NCBI RefSeq assembly: GCF_022213955.1
Contig: NZ_JAKNTW010000001.1
Coordinates: forward strand, 248,001-312,000
Source: Dolomitihabitans soli
GTDB lineage: Bacteria; Actinomycetota; Actinomycetes; Streptosporangiales; Streptosporangiaceae
DNA: 64,000 bases
Reading direction: 5' to 3'
The position numbers and the translations under genes are program-made. Below are positions 57,750-64,000 of this stretch, in pieces (position 1 is the stretch's first letter; every line of letters starts with the position of its first letter). The notes below the pieces were generated by a model. It had not been told where the DNA came from. It searched no databases and saw only the letters and a list, made by a program, of their open reading frames with translations.

Positions 57750-59087
57750 ATGGCCGAACAGCAAGCATGTCTCCGTTGTGGCGCGCCGGTCGGCGGGCAG
57801 TCCAGGTGTCCCCGCTGCGGCACCGCCGTACAGGGTGCCGGCTCGCCGTCTCCAGGCCAGGCGCCGGCCGATCCGCAGGGACAGGCGGCCGGGCGACCCG
57901 GCCAGTGGCCGGGCGCACGCCGGGAGGACGCGGGCTCGTGGGCCCAGCGGCCCGGCACGCCGGGGTCGGGCCCGTACGAACCGGCGCCCCCAGGCGGGGG
58001 CGAGGAACCACCGACCTCGTACGGCGTGCGGCAGGGCCCGCCCACGGAGCACCCCCGCGAACGGCGGCCCGAGCCCGGCAGGCAGCCCTATCAGAGCCGG
58101 CCTGGAGAGAGCCGGCCTGGAGAAGGCGGACGCGGAGAGGGCGGACGCGGCGAGCCTGGACCGGCCGACACGGGACAGGGCTGGCAAGCACAAGGCCCGC
58201 AAGGCCCGCAAGGCCCGCAAGCCTGGCAAGGCCGGGAGCAGGGCGGACCTGAGCGGAGTGGACGCGGCCAGGGCTGGGAGGAGCAGGAGCAGGGCGGGTT
58301 CGGGCGGGGCCGGCAGGAGCAGGGGCGGGGAGAAGGCGGCCCGGGGCAAGGCGGCGGGCGAGGGCCCGGCGGATGGCAGGAGCCGCCACGAGGACCGGAG
58401 CTCTGGGCAGAAGGCGGCGATCCGGCCGAGGGGCGCAAACGGCGGTTATCAACGCCCGTCGTGGCAGTGGCCGTGGGGGCGCTGGTGATCGCCGTGGCGG
58501 TCTTCTTCGTCGTGCGCGGCACCGGCGGCGAGACGACCGGAACCACCCCCGTGAGCGCTCCCACCGTGACCGGCGACCAGTCCGAGGATCCGGACCCGTC
58601 CTCACCCAAGGAGACGGACCCGGCGGACCCCGGGCAGAAAGACGCGGCGGGGCAGGTCATGGCGATCGACGCGATCCTGTCCGACAGCGGCGGCGCCCGG
58701 TCGGGGCTCGGCCCGGCCCTCACCCAGGTGCGGACCTGCGAGGAGACGGAGACCGGCATCAAGACCATCGAGCGGGTCACCGAGGCCCGCCGTGGCCAGG
58801 TGGAACAGGTCGCGAAGCTCGGCGTCGGCGCGATCGACGACGGCGCCGCCCTGAAGCAGAGCCTCGCGACCGCGCTCGGCGCCTCCCTGGAGGCCGACGA
58901 GCGCTTCCTCGCCTGGGCTCGCCGCCACGCCGCCGACTGCGCCGCCGACTGGACCACCGACCCCGACTACAAGCGCGGCCTGGCCGCCTCCACCAAGGCC
59001 ACCGCCGCGAAGAAGGAGTTCCTCGCCGCCTGGAACCCACTGGCCACCGCACACGACCTCCCGGAACGCGCCGCGCACGAGATCTGA
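57750..59087 (+). CDS. Zinc-ribbon membrane protein with Gly/Gln-rich repeat region
   Basis: A 445-residue protein. It starts CLRCGAPVGGQSRCPRCG near residue 7, two CxxC pairs that should bind one zinc. Residues 30-225 are low complexity (Pro/Gly early, then QGPQGPQGPQ and GRGEGGRGE repeats encoded by 9-bp DNA repeats). One membrane segment follows (VVAVAVGALVIAVAVFFVV near 235), then an exported C-terminal helical domain with one Cys pair (VRTCEETETG and HAADCAADW). This is a type seen in actinobacterial genomes but without known function. Start ATG at 57750 has GGGTGAGGGCG upstream. Confidence 0.7.
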   Translation: MAEQQACLRCGAPVGGQSRCPRCGTAVQGAGSPSPGQAPADPQGQAAGRPGQWPGARREDAGSWAQRPGTPGSGPYEPAPPGGGEEPPTSYGVRQGPPTEHPRERRPEPGRQPYQSRPGESRPGEGGRGEGGRGEPGPADTGQGWQAQGPQGPQGPQAWQGREQGGPERSGRGQGWEEQEQGGFGRGRQEQGRGEGGPGQGGGRGPGGWQEPPRGPELWAEGGDPAEGRKRRLSTPVVAVAVGALVIAVAVFFVVRGTGGETTGTTPVSAPTVTGDQSEDPDPSSPKETDPADPGQKDAAGQVMAIDAILSDSGGARSGLGPALTQVRTCEETETGIKTIERVTEARRGQVEQVAKLGVGAIDDGAALKQSLATALGASLEADERFLAWARRHAADCAADWTTDPDYKRGLAASTKATAAKKEFLAAWNPLATAHDLPERAAHEI

Positions 59088-59126
59088 CCGGTCGGGGCAC
59101 GCGTCCGGCGGCGGCAGACTGGAGGT

Positions 59127-60350
59127 GTGCCTTCCACCCTTCCCGACGGCGACGCGGTGCCCGTCTCAGGCGAGCTGCCGTCGAGCGCGCTCGACGGCCT
59201 CGGCTCCCGGCCGTTCGGCTTCTATGTCCACGTGCCGTTCTGCGTGACGCGGTGCGGCTACTGCGACTTCAACACCTACACCTCCGCCGAGCTGGGGCCG
59301 GGCGCGTCGCACCGCGACTACGCGGACACCGCGATCGAGGAGGTACGGCTGGCGCGGCGGGTGCTCGGCGACGCCGCGCCGAAGGTCGAGACCGTGTTCT
59401 TCGGCGGTGGCACCCCCACGCTGCTGCCGCCGGGCGATCTGGTCAGGGTGCTCGGCGCGATCGAGGCGGAGTTCGGCATCGCCGAGGGCGCAGAGGTGAC
59501 GACCGAGGCCAACCCGGAGTCCGTGGACCCCGCCTCCCTGGCGACGCTCAGAGCCGGCGGGTTCACCCGGATGAGTTTCGGCATGCAGAGCGCCAGTGAC
59601 CACGTCCTGCGGGTGCTGGACCGCCGGCACACGCCGGGCAGGCCCGCGGAAGCCGTACGGGAGGCGCGCGCGGCGGGCTTCGAGCACGTCAACCTGGACC
59701 TGATCTACGGCACGCCGGGAGAGACCGACGACGACTGGCGGGCCTCGCTGGAGGCGGCCCTTTCGGCCGGCCCCGACCACGTCTCCGCCTACTCGCTGAT
59801 CGTGGAGGACGGCACCCGGCTGGCCGCCAGGATCAGGCGGGGCGAGCTGCCGATGCCCGACGACGACGTGGCCGCCGACCGCTATCTCATCGCGGAGGAG
59901 CTGCTCGGCGGAGCCGGTCTCACCTGGTACGAGATCTCCAACTGGGCTGTCTCCGAGGCCGCCCGGTGCCGTCACAACCTGCTCTACTGGACCGGCGGCG
60001 ACTGGTGGGGCGTCGGTCCGGGCGCGCACAGCCACGTCGGCGGCACCCGCTGGTGGAACGTGAAGCACCCGGCCGCCTACGCCGCCCGCCTCGCCGAGGG
60101 CGCTTCGCCCGGACACGCCCGCGAGGTGCTCGGCGGCGACGACCGGGCGGTGGAGAAGGTCATGCTGGAACTCCGCCTCGCCTCGGGCGTCGGCCTCGCG
60201 GCGGTCCGCCGGGAGGCCCGGCCGGTCATCGACGACGCGACCGCTGCGGGCCTCCTCGAACTCGACCCCCTGACCCGTCGGGACCGTCTGGTCCTCACCC
60301 TGAAGGGTCGGCTCCTTGCCGACGGCCTGATCCGTGACCTGACTTTGTAA
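59127..60350 (+). CDS. hemW: Radical SAM protein HemW (heme chaperone, HemN-like)
   Basis: A 407-residue protein. GTG at 59127 gives PSTLPDGDAVPVSGELPSSA, the usual actinobacterial N terminus. The radical SAM motif is VPFCVTRCGYCDF (CxxxCxxC) near residue 38; VFFGGGTPTLLPP and MSFGMQSASDHVLRVLDRRH follow, then the HemN-like C-terminal domain (GGDWWGVGPGAHSHVGGTRW). It lacks the extra Cys of true coproporphyrinogen III dehydrogenase, so a heme-carrier role is likely. GGAGG precedes the start by one base only. It lies in the lepA-hemW-hrcA set. Confidence 0.94.
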   Translation: MPSTLPDGDAVPVSGELPSSALDGLGSRPFGFYVHVPFCVTRCGYCDFNTYTSAELGPGASHRDYADTAIEEVRLARRVLGDAAPKVETVFFGGGTPTLLPPGDLVRVLGAIEAEFGIAEGAEVTTEANPESVDPASLATLRAGGFTRMSFGMQSASDHVLRVLDRRHTPGRPAEAVREARAAGFEHVNLDLIYGTPGETDDDWRASLEAALSAGPDHVSAYSLIVEDGTRLAARIRRGELPMPDDDVAADRYLIAEELLGGAGLTWYEISNWAVSEAARCRHNLLYWTGGDWWGVGPGAHSHVGGTRWWNVKHPAAYAARLAEGASPGHAREVLGGDDRAVEKVMLELRLASGVGLAAVRREARPVIDDATAAGLLELDPLTRRDRLVLTLKGRLLADGLIRDLTL

Positions 60351-60351
60351 A

Positions 60352-60372
60352 GGCGCCCCGCTCGTGGGCGCC
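60352..60372. terminator. Bidirectional hairpin between hemW and the DUF4870 gene
   Basis: GGCGCCC (60352-60358) pairs with GGGCGCC (60366-60372) over a 7-nt loop, directly between two convergent stop codons. No T tract on either side; it can serve both genes. Confidence 0.65.
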
Positions 60373-60374
60373 GA

Positions 60375-61670
60375 TCAGCTGACGAAGCGGATGTTGATGG
60401 GATATCGGTAGTCCTGGCCTTGGTTGGTGGCCACCGCAGCCATGATCATCAGAACCAGGGAGCCGATGCCGACGACGATGAGCAACAGGATCCCGATCAG
60501 GATCAACGTCAGCACGGATGACACGAAGTAGGCGATGACCAGGGTGATCTGGAAGTTCAGCGCCTCGGCGGCCTGCCGGCGGACGTAGGGCGACTCGTCC
60601 TTCTTGACCAGGTAGAGGATCAGCGGGCCGACGAACGAGGTCAGCAGGCCCAGCAGGTGCGAGAGCATCGCCAGCATGGTGTCGTCGGAGCCCGGGCGCG
60701 GGCCGGGGCCGCCGGCCTGGAAGGGGCCGTACCCGGGCGGAGCGCCGTAGCCCGGAGGAGCGCCGTAACCCTGGCCATAGCCGGGTGGAGGGCCGTACCC
60801 CGCGCCCTGGGATCGACTGTGACCCGGCCGCGGAGGCGGGAAGTCCTGAGGCCGGCGAGCCCCCTGACCGTAGCTCGGCGGGGGCCCATAGCCCGGACCT
60901 TGCGGCGGGCCGTGGCCGGGCGGCGGCGGTGGGGAGCCGTGAGCCTGGCCGTAACCCGGCCGCGGGGACTGGGAGGGCCCGCCGTAGCCGGGCGGAGGTG
61001 GAGGTGGGGGTGGAAAGCCGTGGGCCTGCCCATGACCCGGTTGCGGGTACTCGTGGGACCCGCCATAGCCGGGCGGGGGCGGGAAGTCGTGGGCCCGGCC
61101 ATGACCCGGTTGCGGGGACTGGTAGGGCCCGCCGTAGCCGGGGGGCGGAGTGTTCTGAGCCTGGCCGTGACCGGCTTGCGGGGACTCGTGGAGCCCGCTG
61201 TAGCCGGGGGGCGGCGGGGGCGGAAAGTTCTGAGCCGGTTGAGCGGGCTCGTACGGCTGGGCGGAACCGGGCCGTGAAGGCGGGGAGGCCTGCGGCTCGT
61301 CGTGGTCGCGTGGCAGGGGCAGGGAGGATTGGGGGATGCCGTAGCCCGGGCGGGGCGGAGGGTAGTCGACCGGACGCGGGGTCTCCGCGGCCTCCGGAGC
61401 AATGATCTGCGTGTCCTGCGCGATCTGCTCGTCCTGCTCGTCCTGCTCGTCCTGCTCGTCCTGCGTGTCCCGTGCGTCCTGTACGTCCTGTGTGTCCTGC
61501 GCGATGTGCGTGTCTTGCGCGTCCTGGAGTTGAGGGGCGTCCTGCGCGTCGTGGGCCTGAGGGGCGTTCTGGGCCGGTGGAGCGTCCTGGGCCTCGGGGG
61601 GCGGCGGCGCGTCCTCGGGAGAAGGCCGAGGGGCGGACGGGTCGCTGTGGTCCTCGGGGCGCTCGCTCAA
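60375..61670 (-). CDS. Proline-rich DUF4870 membrane protein
   Basis: A 431-residue protein with three parts. Residues 1-90 are acidic and contain tandem AQD/EQD triplets (DEQDEQDEQDEQ; DNA repeat GACGAGCAG). Residues 90-325 are Pro/Gly/Tyr-rich repeats of a form PPPGYGG-(H/P)-x-PQPGHGQAHGF. The C-terminal 105 residues are the DUF4870 membrane domain: LSHLLGLLTSFVGPLILYLV, YVRRQAAEALNFQITLVIAY and a last segment ending in YPINIRFVS. Function unknown. The repeats may vary in number between strains. Its start overlaps the DUF3097 stop by four bases. Confidence 0.85.
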   Translation of the reverse strand: MSERPEDHSDPSAPRPSPEDAPPPPEAQDAPPAQNAPQAHDAQDAPQLQDAQDTHIAQDTQDVQDARDTQDEQDEQDEQDEQIAQDTQIIAPEAAETPRPVDYPPPRPGYGIPQSSLPLPRDHDEPQASPPSRPGSAQPYEPAQPAQNFPPPPPPGYSGLHESPQAGHGQAQNTPPPGYGGPYQSPQPGHGRAHDFPPPPGYGGSHEYPQPGHGQAHGFPPPPPPPPGYGGPSQSPRPGYGQAHGSPPPPPGHGPPQGPGYGPPPSYGQGARRPQDFPPPRPGHSRSQGAGYGPPPGYGQGYGAPPGYGAPPGYGPFQAGGPGPRPGSDDTMLAMLSHLLGLLTSFVGPLILYLVKKDESPYVRRQAAEALNFQITLVIAYFVSSVLTLILIGILLLIVVGIGSLVLMIMAAVATNQGQDYRYPINIRFVS

Positions 61671-62503
61671 TTCTGCTCCTGGGTCGGACCGGATTCCTCC
61701 GGTGTGGTGGTCACGAAGTCGATCAGCTCCTCCACCCGGCCGAGTAGCTCAGGCTCCAGGTCGGCATAGGTGGAGACCGCGGAGAGGATGCGCCGCCAGG
61801 CGTCGGGCGGGTCGAGTCGCCAGCCCAGGGCGGCGATGACGCCCTCCTTCCAGGGGACGCCGCGCGGCACCGCGGGCCACGCGGGGATCTTGACGACGGA
61901 CGGCTTCACCGCCGCCCAGATGTCGATGTAGGGGTGTCCGACCACCAGCACGTGCGGCGAGGTGATCTGGGCGGCGATCCGGCTCTCCTTGGACCCCTTG
62001 ACCAGATGGTCGACGAGGACGCCGAGCCGTCTGCCGGGCCCCGGCTCGAATTCGGCCACGATCGCGGGGAGATCGTCGACGCCCTCCAGGTATTCCACGA
62101 CGACACCCTCTACCCGCAGGTCGTGGCCCCAGATCTTCTCGACCAGCGCCGCGTCGTGCACGCCCTCGACGTAGATGCGGCTCTCCCTGGCCACCCTGGC
62201 GCGCAACCCCGTCACGGCGATCGAGCCGGAGGCGCTCCGGCCGGGCCCGCTGACAGCCGGCCGGGGGCGCAGCAGGGTGACCGGCTTGCCGTCCAGCAGG
62301 AACGCGGCCGGTGCCAGCGGGAACACCCGCCGGCGGCCGAACCGGTCCTCCAAGGTGACGGCCTCCTTGTCGCAGGCCACCACCGCCCCGCAGAACCCGC
62401 TGTCGGGATCCTCCACCACCAGATCGCGCTCCGCGGGAATCTGGGGGATCTGGCCTTTCTTCGGCCGCCGCCAATCGCCGGTCAGCACGTCACGCCCGTA
62501 CAT
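61667..62503 (-). CDS. DUF3097 family protein
   Basis: A 278-residue soluble protein, starting MYGRDVLTGDWRRPKKG, the family's typical N terminus (an upstream in-frame TTG at 62521 is less likely). Conserved segments include IPAERDLVVEDPDSGFCGAV, IYVEGVHDAALVEKIWGHDL (a Toprim-like acidic stretch) and IAAQITSPHVLVVGHPYIDI. These suggest a Toprim-type nucleic-acid enzyme fold, which is inference. The family is common in actinobacteria and uncharacterised. It is translationally coupled to the DUF4870 gene. Confidence 0.85.
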   Translation of the reverse strand: MYGRDVLTGDWRRPKKGQIPQIPAERDLVVEDPDSGFCGAVVACDKEAVTLEDRFGRRRVFPLAPAAFLLDGKPVTLLRPRPAVSGPGRSASGSIAVTGLRARVARESRIYVEGVHDAALVEKIWGHDLRVEGVVVEYLEGVDDLPAIVAEFEPGPGRRLGVLVDHLVKGSKESRIAAQITSPHVLVVGHPYIDIWAAVKPSVVKIPAWPAVPRGVPWKEGVIAALGWRLDPPDAWRRILSAVSTYADLEPELLGRVEELIDFVTTTPEESGPTQEQN

Positions 62504-62530
62504 ATCAGGTGACGCTAGCAAAACACGCGA

Positions 62531-63457
62531 TCACCCGGTGGCCATGCGGTTGCGCGCGCCCTTCCGCCGTACGAGGACGACGATCGTCACGATGATCGCG
62601 AACAGCAGCCCGGCGGCGGGCACCAGGACGAACACGAGCGCGGCCCCGCCGATCGAGCCCGCCAGCGAGCCGAGGTTCCTGCCCACGCCGAAACGGACGT
62701 CGCCGGCCTGGTCGGCGGTGCACGCGATCTTGTAACTGCCCGGCTCGGTGATGCCGATGTCGAGGATGTGCGTCCAGGTGGTCCCCGCGCTGGTGACGGT
62801 CTGGGAGACGTTCGAGCGGTTGAGTCTGGCCTGCTTGCCGCCGCCGTCGATCGTGCACCGGTAGCTGACGTTGCGGGCGGTGGCGATGTAGACGGCGGCC
62901 CCGTCGGCGGGGTCGAGGGCCACCGTCGCGGCCTCACCGCTGCGGAACGCGTTGGCGGGCGCGGCACTGTTCACCCCGGAGACGACCCCGGTGAGGAAGA
63001 CGACGACGCCGACGACGCCGCACAGGACCGCGATCACCCACGCGATCACCACCCAGGTCAGCCGCGGCCTGATCTGCCGCTTGTCAGGACCGGGGTACTG
63101 CCCGCCGTGCTCCGGACCGGCGGCCCCGAACGGCGGAGGCGGCGGCCCGCCGTACTGGGGCTGCCCGTACTGGGGCTGCCCGTATTGAGACTGCCCGTAT
63201 TGAGATTGAGACTGTCCGTACGAGGGCTGTCCGTACGAGGGCTGCCCGTACGGGGGCGGGTCGTGCTGAGGCTCGCCGTATTGTGGATTGCCGTATTGGG
63301 GGGCGCCCTGCGGAGGCGTCCCGTAGGGTGACGGGTTCGACGGGGGCGGATAAGAAGAAGGGGACCCGTACGGCGGTGCGGGAGGGGGCGTGGCCTGCGA
63401 CGGACGGGGCACACGAGTGGTGCGGTCGTGCTCACCCTCGGGAGGATTGTCGCTCAT
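62531..63457 (-). CDS. Pro/Gln/Tyr-rich membrane protein of unknown function
   Basis: A 308-residue protein starting [20 protein letters not shown]. Residues 20-130 are a low-complexity Pro/Gln/Tyr/Gly region with tandem YGQPQYGQ-type units ([11 protein letters not shown]), which may drive condensation or wall contact. Two membrane segments are near 145-170 ([20 protein letters not shown]) and 275-300 ([20 protein letters not shown]); between them an exported beta-rich domain holds two Cys ([10 protein letters not shown] and YKIACTADQ). ATG at 63457 has GGAGG upstream (GAGGATTGT on the plus strand's complement). I do not recognise a named family. Confidence 0.65.
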   Translation of the reverse strand: MSDNPPEGEHDRTTRVPRPSQATPPPAPPYGSPSSYPPPSNPSPYGTPPQGAPQYGNPQYGEPQHDPPPYGQPSYGQPSYGQSQSQYGQSQYGQPQYGQPQYGGPPPPPFGAAGPEHGGQYPGPDKRQIRPRLTWVVIAWVIAVLCGVVGVVVFLTGVVSGVNSAAPANAFRSGEAATVALDPADGAAVYIATARNVSYRCTIDGGGKQARLNRSNVSQTVTSAGTTWTHILDIGITEPGSYKIACTADQAGDVRFGVGRNLGSLAGSIGGAALVFVLVPAAGLLFAIIVTIVVLVRRKGARNRMATG

Positions 63458-63568
63458 ATCGACGAGTGTGGACCACCTTGCCTGGCGCCGGAAGGCGTCC
63501 GGTGCGGCGGTCCTCGGGAGATCGTTACCTGACCGCGTTATCGCGCTGCCTGTGTCGTGGCCGTACAC

Positions 63569-63595
63569 TTGGCACTCGGGAACACAGAGTGCCAG
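63569..63595 (+). promoter_or_regulatory. CIRCE element, HrcA binding site
   Basis: TTGGCACTC-N9-GAGTGCCAG matches the CIRCE form (TTAGCACTC-N9-GAGTGCTAA) with the exact 9-base spacer and perfect pairing of TGGCACTC with GAGTGCCA. It lies 50 bases upstream of the hrcA start, so HrcA represses its own operon. Confidence 0.93.
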
Positions 63596-63644
63596 ACCTG
63601 GCGTTTCTCAGTGGACCGATGCGGATCGCAGGGAGGTGAGCACG

Positions 63645-64000
63645 TTGGTCGACGACCGCAAGCTCGCGGTGCTCCGCGCCATCGTCGAGGACTATGTGTC
63701 CACCAACGAGCCGGTGGGGTCGAAGGCGATAACCGAGCGGCATAATCTGGGCGTCTCGCCCGCGACCATCAGAAACGACATGGCGGTCCTGGAAGAACAG
63801 GGTTACATCGCCCAGCCCCACACGAGCGCGGGCAGGGTGCCGACCGACAAGGGATACCGGCTGTTCGTCGACCGGCTCTCACAGATCAAGCCGCTGTCCG
63901 GGGCCGAGCGGCGGGCCATCGAGACCTTCCTCGCCGGCGCGGTCGACCTCGACGACGTGGTCATGCGCACGGTGCGGCTGCTCGCGCAGCTCACCCGGCA
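63645..64000 (+). CDS. hrcA: Heat-shock repressor HrcA, 3' end outside the window
   Basis: TTG at 63645 follows GGGAGG by 8 bases; a GTG at 63636 lies too close to that site. The first 118 residues are visible: the winged-helix domain [60 protein letters not shown] and [15 protein letters not shown], all closely conserved in HrcA, and the start of the dimer domain. HrcA with GroEL represses heat-shock genes by binding CIRCE, and a CIRCE lies just upstream. dnaJ normally follows in actinobacteria but is beyond the window. Confidence 0.96.
   Translation, partial: MVDDRKLAVLRAIVEDYVSTNEPVGSKAITERHNLGVSPATIRNDMAVLEEQGYIAQPHTSAGRVPTDKGYRLFVDRLSQIKPLSGAERRAIETFLAGAVDLDDVVMRTVRLLAQLTR

Noticed and set aside
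1-64000. tRNA, rRNA or prophage genes
   Set aside because: I looked for cloverleaf-like sequences with TTCRA arms and for integrase, capsid or terminase genes, and saw none. A covariance search would be decisive for small RNAs.

Overview
The window is high-GC DNA with very dense coding, frequent GTG and TTG starts, and many 1 to 4 base start/stop overlaps. Together with the gene content (Actinobacteria-type malate synthase module, ROK and IclR regulators, DUF574 methyltransferase, DUF3097, a comEA-comEC-holA-rpsT-lepA-hemW-hrcA backbone) this points to a soil-type filamentous actinomycete, probably Streptosporangiales. The assignment to order is inference from gene style, not from a marker comparison. 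Both edges cut genes: a TPR-like gene on the left and hrcA on the right.

Layout. 1-8 kb holds small envelope and regulatory genes: a TPR-like protein, a secreted HNH nuclease-like lipoprotein, a PepSY protein beside a two-component system, a DUF574 methyltransferase and an SPFH protein. 8.1-14.6 kb is a glyoxylate module on the minus strand: glycolate oxidase subunits GlcD-GlcE-GlcF, an IclR regulator and malate synthase. 14.8-18 kb has an adhesin-like DUF4097 lipoprotein, the degraded right end of an IS200/IS605-type (TnpB) element, and hflX. 18.3-24.7 kb has a divergent HutI-like amidohydrolase behind a short leader reading frame, degV, a 14-bp minisatellite, and comEA-comEC.

24.8-34.8 kb is the most unusual region. 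Two divergent operons of tightly overlapping genes flank a 15-bp perfect inverted repeat next to a GntR/FadR-type regulator. The minus operon encodes a CoA transferase, a hot-dog thioesterase, a complete TctCBA tripartite transporter and a crotonase-fold protein without the usual catalytic glutamates. The plus operon encodes the GntR regulator, two single-domain MaoC-like hydratases, a 46-codon reading frame, an oxidoreductase with a SAF-like tail, a DUF1537 acid-sugar kinase and a class II aldolase. I infer an organic-acid uptake and degradation pathway that joins CoA chemistry to acid-sugar kinase chemistry. It sits between comEC and holA, which are usually close neighbours in actinobacteria.

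34.9-49.5 kb returns to the backbone (holA, rpsT, lepA) interrupted by a MarR/MFS pair with nested palindromes and a four-gene ABC exporter (two ATPases, two giant FtsX-type permeases). 49.6-57.7 kb is a sugar-uptake operon (ROK regulator, two permeases, alpha-L-fucosidase, binding protein), a small winged-helix/membrane-protein pair with twin palindromes, and a secreted GH18 chitinase whose promoter resembles that of the ROK operon. 57.7-64 kb has a zinc-ribbon membrane protein, hemW, DUF4870 and DUF3097 proteins, a Pro/Gln/Tyr-rich membrane protein, and hrcA behind a CIRCE element. I saw no tRNA, rRNA or CRISPR array.
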